Assembly (NCBI GenBank): GCA_937894335.1 | Contig: CALCRU010000024.1 | Coordinates: 1 to 21,037 of the forward strand | DNA length: 21,037 nucleotides | Reading direction: 5' to 3' | From: an uncultured Treponema sp. | GTDB taxonomy: Bacteria > Spirochaetota > Spirochaetia > Treponematales > Treponemataceae | Shown: positions 14,199 to 20,180 of the stretch, piece after piece | How the letters are laid out: the number at the start of each line of letters is the position of its first letter | Numbering within the stretch: the first letter of the stretch is position 1 | Made by a program: the position numbers and the translations under genes | The notes under the pieces: generated by a model | The model's database searches: none | What the model was told of the DNA's origin: nothing | Seen by the model: the letters and a program-made list of their open reading frames with translations, nothing else

Positions 14199-15521
14199 AT
14201 GAATGTTGTTGTAATCGGTTCAGGCGGACGAGAACACGCCATAGCATGGAAGCTTTCACAAAGCCCCTCAGTTTCTAAAGTAGTTTGTATTCCCGGTAAC
14301 GGCGGAACTGCAATGGAAGATAAATGCGTAAACATTTCTTTGGGTTCTGACTCTTATGTAGACATTGCAAAACGGGAAGGATGCACGCTTGCTGTAATAG
14401 GTCCAGAAGATCCTCTTGCAGACGGACTTGCAGACCAGTTCTGGGAAGCCGGAATTCCTACAGTTGGCCCTAAGCGTAAAAGCGCACAACTTGAAGCAAG
14501 CAAGGACCACGCAAAGCAGTTCATGCAAAAATACGGAGTTGCGTGTGCAGAAAGCAGAACATTTACCGACACTTACGAAGCGATTGACTATGTTCAGAAA
14601 AAGGGCGCACCCATAGTCGTAAAGGCCGACGGACTTGCAGCCGGTAAGGGTGTCGTAGTTGCACAAACTTTGGAAGAAGCACAGGAAGCAATTCTTGACT
14701 TAATGGAAAACAAGCGCGTAGGTTCTGCCGGAACTACGGTCGTAATTGAAGATTATCTTCGCGGCGTAGAAGTTTCTGTTCTTGCGGCCGTTAGCGTGGA
14801 ACCAGGCAAGAAGGAAAGCGCATGCATAGTTCCATTCAAATGTGCTAGAGACCACAAGCGTCTGGGAGAAAAGGCAACCGGTCCAAACACAGGCGGAATG
14901 GGTGCAATCTGTCCAGTAGAAGATTTTACCGCAGACATAGAAGCGCAGTTTAAAAAGACAATTCTTGAACCTACCCTGAACGGCTTTATAAAGGAAGGCT
15001 ACGACTACAGGGGATTCATTTTCTTTGGTCTTATGCTTACAAAAGACGGACCCAAATGTCTTGAATACAATGTGCGCTTAGGCGACCCCGAAACACAGGC
15101 TGTGCTTCCTCTTATGCAGAGCGACTTTGCGGAACTTTGCACTGCCATTACAAACGGCAGCCTTAAAGACTTTAAGCTGGAATGGAAAAACGAATTTGCA
15201 GTTTCTCCTGTAGCAGTAAGTGGCGGTTACCCAAGAGAATACCAGAAAGGCTACAACATTTCTGTAGGTGTTGACGCAATAAAGGCAGCCGGTGCAAAAC
15301 TCTTCATTGCGGGAGCCATTACAGACAGAAGGGCAACTCACCCTACAGAACAGATTGCAACTCTTGTTACTAGCGGAGGACGGGTTCTTGCATGCACAGC
15401 CACAGCCCCCACTTTCCAGGAAGCATGGGACAACGCTTACAAGGCCATGCACGCAATCCGCTTCCAGAGCATGTACTACCGCAAAGACATAGGCTTACCC
15501 GGAGCAGCCGAGTCTACATGA
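14199..15521 (+). CDS. purD: Phosphoribosylamine-glycine ligase (GAR synthetase)
   Basis: A 440-aa cytoplasmic ATP-grasp enzyme of de novo purine synthesis. It joins glycine to 5-phosphoribosylamine with ATP. The N-terminal Rossmann-like start is VVIGSGGREHAIAWKLSQSP with PGNGGT. The ATP-grasp domain carries KADGLAAGKGVVVA, GPNTGGMGAICP and FGLMLTKDGPKCLEYNVRLG with the DPETQ metal/ATP site, and the C-terminal domain has SGGYP. Length is normal for the family. The start at 14199 matches the family N-terminus and lies 7 nt after TATAAT, so a leaderless mRNA is predicted. No other pur gene is adjacent, so it is a stand-alone unit closed by tandem terminators. Confidence 0.97.
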   Translation: MNVVVIGSGGREHAIAWKLSQSPSVSKVVCIPGNGGTAMEDKCVNISLGSDSYVDIAKREGCTLAVIGPEDPLADGLADQFWEAGIPTVGPKRKSAQLEASKDHAKQFMQKYGVACAESRTFTDTYEAIDYVQKKGAPIVVKADGLAAGKGVVVAQTLEEAQEAILDLMENKRVGSAGTTVVIEDYLRGVEVSVLAAVSVEPGKKESACIVPFKCARDHKRLGEKATGPNTGGMGAICPVEDFTADIEAQFKKTILEPTLNGFIKEGYDYRGFIFFGLMLTKDGPKCLEYNVRLGDPETQAVLPLMQSDFAELCTAITNGSLKDFKLEWKNEFAVSPVAVSGGYPREYQKGYNISVGVDAIKAAGAKLFIAGAITDRRATHPTEQIATLVTSGGRVLACTATAPTFQEAWDNAYKAMHAIRFQSMYYRKDIGLPGAAEST

Positions 15522-15529
15522 TTTAGCAG

Positions 15530-15586
15530 AACTGAATCAACTTAGTCAGTTTTTAATTACATACGGCGGGTCTAGGCCCGCCTTTT
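15530..15586 (+). terminator. Tandem Rho-independent terminators after purD
   Basis: The first stem is AACTGA/TCAGTT (15530-15535 with 15546-15551), followed by TTTTA. The second is GGCGGG/CCCGCC (15565-15570 with 15577-15582), followed by TTTTC. The second, GC-rich stem is the stronger. Confidence 0.85.
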
Positions 15587-15590
15587 CTAT

Positions 15591-15621
15591 TTGCCAGTAA
15601 AAAAATAAATAATGATATAAC
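15591..15621 (+). promoter_or_regulatory. Weak leaderless-type promoter in front of a 33-codon ORF
   Basis: TATAAC (15616-15621) ends 7 nt before an ATG at 15629. TTGCCA (15591-15596) lies 19 bp further upstream. This is the same layout as the other leaderless candidates, here in front of gene debris. Confidence 0.35.
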
Positions 15622-15628
15622 TACACCT

Positions 15629-15730
15629 ATGGAATCTAGACAAAAAATTCTAAGAAGAATCCATATTCTTTCTGTGCGTGACAACGGAGGGAACAAGCGT
15701 ACGCTTAGTTTTGCCAATAAAGGATTTTGA
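15629..15730 (+). CDS. 33-residue ORF, probably gene debris
   Basis: A short reading frame beginning MESRQKILRRIHILSVRDNG and ending in FANKGF. No domain is recognisable. It overlaps the start of a response-regulator remnant in another frame and may be the displaced 5' end of that broken gene. The promoter position suggests it could still be transcribed. Low confidence as a functional gene. Confidence 0.25.
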   Translation: MESRQKILRRIHILSVRDNGGNKRTLSFANKGF

Positions 15731-15801
15731 TTGATGACCACAACATGCTTCGTGAAAGTCTTGTTCTTGCCCTAAAAAAAGAATTCGCCTTAGAAATCAC
15801 C
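15721..15801 (+). pseudogene. Remnant of a response-regulator receiver domain
   Basis: This stretch reads RILIDDHNMLRESLVLALKK then EFALEIT, matching the first strand, the acidic pair and helix 1 of a NarL/LuxR-type receiver domain (compare ILIVDDHPLLREGL). It is preceded in frame by a stop codon, lacks a start, and loses similarity after about 27 residues where the opposite-strand reverse-transcriptase remnant begins. It is therefore the truncated 5' end of a regulator gene cut off by a rearrangement. Confidence 0.6.
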
Positions 15802-15818
15802 TTTTCGAGCAATAGGTC

Positions 15819-16329
15819 TTACAATTTCCGCGAAGCAAAGACCGCCATAGCCCACTCACACATTTTATCTTCGCTGATTTTTCCGGCATCATAATCTTTT
15901 TGAATTTCATGCAGTTTCTTTTTCATTCTGCGTTTAGTGTTACCAAGTAGACGGCTCTCCCTTGGCTTCAATTCGCCGCATTCGCTCCTCATTTCCGCCT
16001 ACCCCCTCTGCGGGCTCAAACGCCGCCCACAACGCCTGCTTGCTTGGGATTTCATAAGAATCAATTACAGAAAACAAAAGTTCAAGGCATCGCCTGTCTT
16101 TTATAATCCTGCACAAAAGACTTTTCAAAACCGTGTGGTCAATGGAATCAAAATATTTTCTCACATCAAGCTTCAAAAAATATGCTGAATGTCCGGCACA
16201 CTTAAAGGCATATCTAGCCGCGGCGTGAGTCCCCTTGCCTTTACGGCAGGCGTAAGTGTGATAGATAAACTGACGCTCAAAAACAGGCTCCAAAACATTT
16301 ATTATGGCGTGGTGAAGAATCTCAATTTG
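15819..16329 (-). pseudogene. Broken reverse transcriptase (DGR/retron-like) remnant
   Basis: From 16329 the minus strand reads PQIEILHHAIINVLEPVFER, then SYACRKGKGTH-type sequence (here HTYACRKGKGTH) and FLKLDVRKYFDSIDH. The latter is the RT motif A strand with a catalytic Asp. The N-terminal finger region is missing (in-frame TAG just upstream). After LFSVIDSYEI the frame runs into unrelated sequence and stops at 15940, so the YxDD box is lost. A second frame at 15992-15819 reads KRRMKKKLHEIQKDYDAGKI, like the basic C-terminus of such RTs. Two frames and an internal deletion mean it cannot be active. Similar RTs belong to diversity-generating retroelements and related groups. Its closeness to a DGR-type target favours DGR origin, but the retained part does not prove it. 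Confidence 0.7.
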
Positions 16330-16363
16330 CGGCTATAAAGAATGACTGAAATTGCGACATATT

Positions 16364-16777
16364 TTATAACTCATCAACTAGAACAACATTAACTTCTGAA
16401 ACTTGCTTTAAGCGGGTGTCGTTCGTAAGAAAAATATCGCATTTTGCATACAGACTGGTTGCAAGATGAATTGAGTCCATGCCTTTCACTCCAGGATATT
16501 TTGCCCTTATCTTTGCCGCTTTATGCGTAATAGCTCTATTCGATTCTAAAATTTGAAATTCAAAATCATTTAGGAAAATTTCGTAAGAATTTATTTTTTC
16601 ATAATCATTTTGCCTGTAAGGAAACACAAGATATTCTGCATCTGTAATTGCCGAAGTGCAGTATGAATCACTTTCATTCTGATGCTCTAAGATAAAGTTA
16701 GCCACTTTATCTGAAAAAGGTTTTTCGTCATCAAGAAAATAGATGAGAGGTGTCGTATCAAAATAAATTTTAGCCAT
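16364..16777 (-). CDS. PIN-domain ribonuclease toxin (VapC family)
   Basis: A 137-aa PIN-domain protein, the toxin half of a type II toxin-antitoxin pair that should cleave RNA. The acidic metal-binding residues are in place: D7 (IYFDTTPLIYFLD), E48 (ITDAEYLVF), D101 (KGMDSIHLATS) and D120 (FLTNDTRLK). Its ATG overlaps the TGA of the antitoxin gene by one base (TGATG), which indicates translational coupling. The pair lies between the broken reverse transcriptase and the DGR-like target gene, so it may have been inserted there. Sequence is complete, with no sign of inactivation. Confidence 0.88.
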   Translation of the reverse strand: MAKIYFDTTPLIYFLDDEKPFSDKVANFILEHQNESDSYCTSAITDAEYLVFPYRQNDYEKINSYEIFLNDFEFQILESNRAITHKAAKIRAKYPGVKGMDSIHLATSLYAKCDIFLTNDTRLKQVSEVNVVLVDEL

Positions 16778-16998
16778 CAGTCTTCCCTTAGGCTTCTTAC
16801 ATAGTCCACAGTAGAAAGACCATCTGGAACAGAACGCCCGCCCTTCATATATGTCTTAATCTGCGGCAGCGTTTTTCTATTCTTTGGAGAAACATATTCA
16901 TCAAGTAAGGTGATTATTACCTTTTGATTTTGTCTGACAGGTACTTCTTCTGTTACAACATAAGTAGAGCCATCATAATAGGCAGAAACACTAGTCAT
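16777..16998 (-). CDS. Antitoxin of the PIN toxin pair
   Basis: A 73-residue protein beginning MTSVSAYYDGSTYVVTEEVP, then RQNQKVIITLLDEY. It is an antitoxin of the type that precedes VapC-like toxins, with a short N-terminal beta unit and a C-terminal toxin-binding tail rich in charged residues. The start is ATG 16998 because GGAGG lies 7 nt upstream; the frame is open to 17061, but those codons lie in the promoter. It should neutralise the toxin and repress its own promoter. The exact antitoxin family is not recognised. Confidence 0.78.
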   Translation of the reverse strand: MTSVSAYYDGSTYVVTEEVPVRQNQKVIITLLDEYVSPKNRKTLPQIKTYMKGGRSVPDGLSTVDYVRSLRED

Positions 16999-17020
16999 GT
17001 ACAAACCTCCGTTCACTGTC

Positions 17021-17049
17021 ATTATAGCACAGTTTTCTGGAAAAGTGAA
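17021..17049 (-). promoter_or_regulatory. Promoter and possible operator of the toxin-antitoxin pair
   Basis: Minus strand: TTCACT (17049-17044), 17-bp spacer, perfect TATAAT (17026-17021). An inverted repeat TTTTC-TG-GAAAA (17033-17044 on the plus strand) sits in the spacer and is a plausible autoregulatory operator. Confidence 0.6.
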
Positions 17050-17134
17050 TTTTATTTCCAAAAATAGTCCCTGTTCAGCGTTCGCGTTTTTAAACTACCA
17101 GCAAAACAGAAACCATCCCGCACTTGTCACATCT

Positions 17135-17231
17135 GTCATTACCCGGTTTGACCGGGCAATCCCCCTTACACTGCTATCACTAGGGTGTTACTGCGCGGAT
17201 TCGCTCTTCCGCGTAAGCGGAAGAAGTGAAT
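17135..17231. repeat. Palindromic dispersed-repeat-like segment
   Basis: It contains CCCGGT-TTG-ACCGGG (17142-17156) within a TGTCATTACCCGGTTTGACC block, then a long imperfect hairpin with a GTAA loop (17199-17212 with 17217-17231, one wobble and one bulge). The first block resembles a second segment at 19823-19843 (TGTCA...TTGACCG). This is the look of the short palindromic repeats scattered through many bacterial genomes. No gene is seen in 17062-17244. Confidence 0.5.
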
Positions 17232-17244
17232 AATTTCCTTACAG

Positions 17245-17265
17245 AACTAGCCAACGCTAGTTGGC
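17245..17265. repeat. Double hairpin at the end of the variable region (DGR-type structure)
   Basis: AACTAGC-CAAC-GCTAGTT (17245-17262) and GCCAAC-GCTA-GTTGGC (17250-17265) overlap, each a short stem with a 4-nt loop, spanning the lipoprotein stop codon. In the Bordetella phage DGR a similar small hairpin/cruciform just after the variable region is needed for efficient mutagenic homing. Here it may mark the same target-recognition site. Confidence 0.55.
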
Positions 17266-18189
17266 GTTACGCACAACACGGAAACCAAGGTATTTGAGAC
17301 GGTAGTACGGTTCGCTGTAGTGCCAGTTAGACACGGTGCAGTAGTACGCAATGCCGTCCCAACAACCGCCGCGCTTGACGCGGTAAAAGCCAGAAGCCGG
17401 GCCGGCGGCATCGGTAGAAGATGAATTGCTTTGATGCCACCAGTCCCAGCACCATTCATATACGTTTCCGCTCATGTCGTAAAGTCCGTAGCCGTTCGCG
17501 GCCTTTGTCTTTACATCCCTGGGGCCATTAACATTTGTGTTGCTTTTATACCATGCCACATCATCTACAGTGTCACTTCCTGCGTAGGTGAAGTTTTGGC
17601 CGCCTCGGGCAAGCCATTCCCATTCCGCTTCCGTCGGCAGGCGATAGCCGTTGGCAGTAAAGTCGCAGGTAGCGGCATTCCATGTAGAGTTGTTTGAAGT
17701 CGGAATGGCTGAATATGCAAGGTTCTCCCAGTCACTTATTCCGCTGACAGCATAAGCAGGAGTAAGACCTTCTTTTACGGAAAGCTTGTTGCAGTAGGCG
17801 ATTGCCGCATACCAGTTCACACAGTTCACAGGGTTGTTCAGCACGGCCTCTCCCGTAAGCTTGTTTCCGTCCTTGTCATGGGCATCTGCCGTGCTCGGGT
17901 CTGTTCCCATGAGAGCCTTGTACTCGCCTCTTGTTACTTCATGGTCGCATACATACAAATCAGGTATGGTCAGGCTTCTTCCGCTTACGAACACTTTTGA
18001 TGAAGGCGTCCAGGTCTCGTCTCCTTTTATCGTGGTGCCTGCAACTTTTACAAAGCCTTCGGGGATGAATAATGTCACTGTATAATTTGTCTCCTTTTCC
18101 TTTGTAACTGTAAGCTCGTCTATGAGGTTCGAGCAAGAAGCAAAAAGGAAAGTCAGCATCAATGAAAAAAATAATATCTTTCGTTTCAT
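17257..18189 (-). CDS. TvpA-like variable lipoprotein (formylglycine-enzyme/C-type-lectin fold), DGR target
   Basis: A 310-aa exported lipoprotein. The signal ends in FLFASC, so Cys19 should be lipidated. A short beta-rich segment (residues 35-78) precedes an FGE/SUMF1-type domain with DLYVCDHEVTRGEY, NPVNCVNWYAAIAYCN, NGYRLPTEAEWEWLARGG, YDMSGNVYEWCWDWW and a GFRVVRNAN end. T. denticola TvpA, a characterised DGR protein, has this fold and diversifies its extreme C-terminus to bind ligands. Here residues 270-304 show the same pattern, with codons that look AAC-derived at most expected variable sites (GAC, GGC, TAC, CAC, AGC, CTC). It follows the OmpA-family gene by 21 nt with AGGAGG before its ATG, so the two form an operon. 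Enzymatic formylglycine activity is not expected. Confidence 0.88.
   Translation of the reverse strand: MKRKILFFSLMLTFLFASCSNLIDELTVTKEKETNYTVTLFIPEGFVKVAGTTIKGDETWTPSSKVFVSGRSLTIPDLYVCDHEVTRGEYKALMGTDPSTADAHDKDGNKLTGEAVLNNPVNCVNWYAAIAYCNKLSVKEGLTPAYAVSGISDWENLAYSAIPTSNNSTWNAATCDFTANGYRLPTEAEWEWLARGGQNFTYAGSDTVDDVAWYKSNTNVNGPRDVKTKAANGYGLYDMSGNVYEWCWDWWHQSNSSSTDAAGPASGFYRVKRGGCWDGIAYYCTVSNWHYSEPYYRLKYLGFRVVRNAN
17270..17385 (-). repeat. Putative DGR variable region (VR)
   Basis: This covers codons of RVKRGGCWDGIAYYCTVSNW, then HYSEPYYRLKYLGFRV. Relative to the family pattern GGSWNNN...NN...RNNN.PNNR, differences are explained mostly by adenine substitutions: TGT for AGT, TGG for AGG, TAC/CAC/GAC/GGC/AGC for AAC. 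Codon third bases stay C at most of these sites. No matching template repeat is found on either strand of the window. Confidence 0.65.
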
Positions 18190-18210
18190 AAAATCCTCCT
18201 GATACGCTGT

Positions 18211-19689
18211 CTATTTCTTGATAAGGAATTCAATTCTGCGGTTCTTCCACCAGTTGGCCTGGTCATTACGGTCCGCAAGGGGGTCAACTCCGCCCTTTCC
18301 CTCGGCGGTGAGTGTGCTACGGCTGATTCCTCTTTTTACAAGCTCCTCCACGATGAATTCCGCACGTGCCTGACTTAAGGGAATGAGCTCCTCTGTATTC
18401 TCCTTCTCGGTGCCGCTCACATTGTTTGCGTAGCCCTGCACGAAGACATTCGCACCGGGATGCTCCTTTATCTGCTGGGTAACATCGTCAAGGGTCTCCC
18501 TGTTGGATGCGAGAATTTCGGAAGAGAGTCCGTCGAAGGTGGAGCCGTCGCCTGCAAACTGCATGGAGCTTACGACCATCTTCCACTCGTGCTCGGGGAC
18601 GATTACCTGCAGAAGGATGCCTGTCTTTACTTCAGCCGAAGCCTCCACTGTTTTCACTCCGCTTCTTTTCCTGTCCTCACGGCCAAGGTTTACAGTAAGT
18701 CTTGCCCCGTAGGTGTTCTTTGAGAAGACCGCCTCGCCCTTGTCGGAGAGTCCGTCCCACTCAATGCTTTCAGGGAGTTTTCCCTTTCCCTTTATGGTGC
18801 GGAAGGGGTTTCCCTGGGGGTCTGTGATTGAGAGTGTCCAGCCGTCGGTTTTGCCGTCTGCGTTCTGGAGAGCGGGATGGAAGGTTACGCTGTCGTTCAT
18901 GCCGTCGCCGTCAGGGGTGAGCCTGTCGCCTGTGACGGTAAGGCTTGCAAGGGGAAGAGGTAAGACCTCTGACTCCGCCTCAGCAGCAGGACTCTCCACC
19001 ACAGGCGGCTTTTCTTCTTCTGTCGCCTGTACTTTTGTCTTTCTGTCAAAATGCCATACCGCACCCAAACGGAAGCCCAGGTAGTTCACGCTCTTGCTTT
19101 CCTTTTCAGGGCTGAATGTGTAGGTCGGAGCAAACTCGAACTCAAGGTTCTTTAGGGAGTCAACCGGTGCGATATAGCGTAAGCCCAGTGCAAGGGAAAG
19201 GGAGCTGTCGATGAACCGGCCGTCCACGGTGGAGCCGTTCTGACCCTTTGCGTGGTGAAGGATGAGACCGTAGGAAAGCTCCGGCTGGAAGGCGAATGTC
19301 TGGCCTGCGAGTAGGAAGGGAAGCCTCATCCATGCGCCCAGGGAGAAATTCAGCTGGTCGTCGCTTTTTAGCGTGCCGTCAGCTTTTGGGAATACATGGG
19401 CAAATTCTGCACTGCCGCTTATACCCCAATCAATGTTTTTAGGCAGGAAAACCGGAAGAGTGTACTCTGCGTCCAGTCCCGCACCGATATTGGCGGTGGC
19501 GAAGTCAGCCCAGTCGCCCAATGCATACTGGTTAAGGAAATGTGCACCTACGGCAAAGCCCGTATAGCGTGGCACTTCATCACTAAAGAGCTCTAAAGCG
19601 GGTGTTTTCTGCTCCGTGCCCTCTGACTCCTGTGCAAACGCCGCCGCAATCATAAGCGGTGTAAGCAGGATTAGGCTTAACTTCTTCAT
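18211..19689 (-). CDS. OmpA-family outer-membrane protein with beta-barrel, Ig-like and peptidoglycan-binding domains
   Basis: A 492-aa envelope protein. The signal peptide ends AAAFA-Q (cleavage after residue 19). Residues about 37-215 form an outer-membrane barrel-like region ending in aromatic strands (LGFRLGAVWHFD). A Glu/Pro-rich linker follows to about 245. An Ig/FlgD-like segment begins at TVTGDRLTPDGDGMNDSVTF and contains the IEWDGLSDKGE turn. The C-terminus is OmpA-like: FVQGYANN, LSQARAEFIVEELVKRGI, GKGGVDPL, and NRRIEFLIKK. It should link outer membrane and cell wall. AAGGAA precedes the ATG. It is first in an operon with the variable lipoprotein, so it may position or display that protein. 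GC is visibly higher than in the left half of the window, suggesting later acquisition. Confidence 0.9.
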   Translation of the reverse strand: MKKLSLILLTPLMIAAAFAQESEGTEQKTPALELFSDEVPRYTGFAVGAHFLNQYALGDWADFATANIGAGLDAEYTLPVFLPKNIDWGISGSAEFAHVFPKADGTLKSDDQLNFSLGAWMRLPFLLAGQTFAFQPELSYGLILHHAKGQNGSTVDGRFIDSSLSLALGLRYIAPVDSLKNLEFEFAPTYTFSPEKESKSVNYLGFRLGAVWHFDRKTKVQATEEEKPPVVESPAAEAESEVLPLPLASLTVTGDRLTPDGDGMNDSVTFHPALQNADGKTDGWTLSITDPQGNPFRTIKGKGKLPESIEWDGLSDKGEAVFSKNTYGARLTVNLGREDRKRSGVKTVEASAEVKTGILLQVIVPEHEWKMVVSSMQFAGDGSTFDGLSSEILASNRETLDDVTQQIKEHPGANVFVQGYANNVSGTEKENTEELIPLSQARAEFIVEELVKRGISRSTLTAEGKGGVDPLADRNDQANWWKNRRIEFLIKK

Positions 19690-19715
19690 AGAAAAATTCC
19701 TTGTGTGTTTAAAAT

Positions 19716-19764
19716 ATGAAAAGCCCGTGTGCAGGGCATAAGTTGACCTGCATCATGGGCAGTT
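19716..19764 (-). promoter_or_regulatory. Competing hairpins in the OmpA-operon leader (possible attenuator)
   Basis: In the minus-strand leader, TGCAGG (19752-19747) can pair with CCTGCA (19735-19730), or GCCC (19737-19734) can pair with GGGC (19726-19723) followed directly by TTTTC and a T-rich run. The two share bases 19734-19735, so they exclude one another, as antiterminator and terminator do. An upstream CTGC can also pair with GCAG. A candidate -10 (TACAAT, 19785-19780) lies upstream, with no good -35. Confidence 0.35.
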
Positions 19765-19822
19765 TTCCAGAGCGAGAAAATTGTAATGTTTGATTTTGCA
19801 CCATTCCTAACCTGGCACGAAG

Positions 19823-19913
19823 TGTCACCCCGAACTTGACCGCCTAGATTGTCGCGGTCACTTTGTTTCGGAATCTCTTTAAAATGCGTGTAGCCCGAAA
19901 TTTTGTTTCGGGC
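19823..19913. repeat. Nested palindromic repeat block
   Basis: CCGAA (19830-19834) with TTCGG (19867-19871) encloses GACCGC (19838-19843) with GCGGTC (19854-19859). A separate hairpin, GCCCGAAA-TTTTG-TTTCGGGC, follows at 19893-19913. TTTGTTTCGG occurs twice, exactly 40 bp apart (19862, 19902). The first part resembles the segment near 17136-17155, so both may belong to one repeat family. Confidence 0.55.
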
Positions 19914-19922
19914 AGAATTATA

Positions 19923-19960
19923 GCGATGCGATGCGATGCGATGCGATGCGATGCGATGCG
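19923..19960 (+). repeat. (GCGAT)n pentanucleotide microsatellite
   Basis: Seven perfect GCGAT units plus GCG. Tracts like this change length by slipped-strand mispairing. It lies between the OmpA-operon upstream region and the second toxin-antitoxin pair, about 230 bp from the OmpA start, and not in a credible gene. The remainder of 19961-20180 is AT-rich with no gene seen. Confidence 0.9.
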
Positions 19961-20180
19961 AATTTTGGCACGAGAGTTATTTTTGTGTCAAGCCCTAGTG
20001 GGCTTGTGGCGTAAGAGAAAATCGATTTTTTTCTGCGTGAATTACAGCACATATCAGATATTATAACACAGAAATTTGACTTTCGGGAAAAATCAGTGGG
20101 AAATTTTGAAAAAAATTAGGAAAGTGGAAAAAGTCTAATATAATTTTCTTAAATGAAATCAAAGCGTTTTTCAAGTGTTT

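Noticed and set aside
15937..16188. Plus-strand ORF opposite the reverse transcriptase
   Set aside because: It mirrors the RT remnant on the other strand and has no start signal or recognisable domain.
17160..17200. Integron attC site (T. denticola carries a chromosomal integron)
   Set aside because: The needed paired R and L boxes could not be identified; the segment is better explained as a palindromic dispersed repeat.
16997..17233. Plus-strand ORF over the antitoxin promoter and palindromic repeat
   Set aside because: It is composed of promoter and repeat sequence, with no ribosome site; such ORFs are typical translations of dispersed repeats.
15800..17256. Search for a DGR template repeat between the RT remnant and the target gene
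   Set aside because: No second copy of the conserved end of the variable region (for example GGTTTCCGTGTTGTG or its complement) was seen on either strand anywhere in the window.
19863..20066. ORF containing repeated CDAMR residues
   Set aside because: It is produced by the GCGAT microsatellite in an open frame; there is no ribosome site and no plausible protein beyond the repeat.
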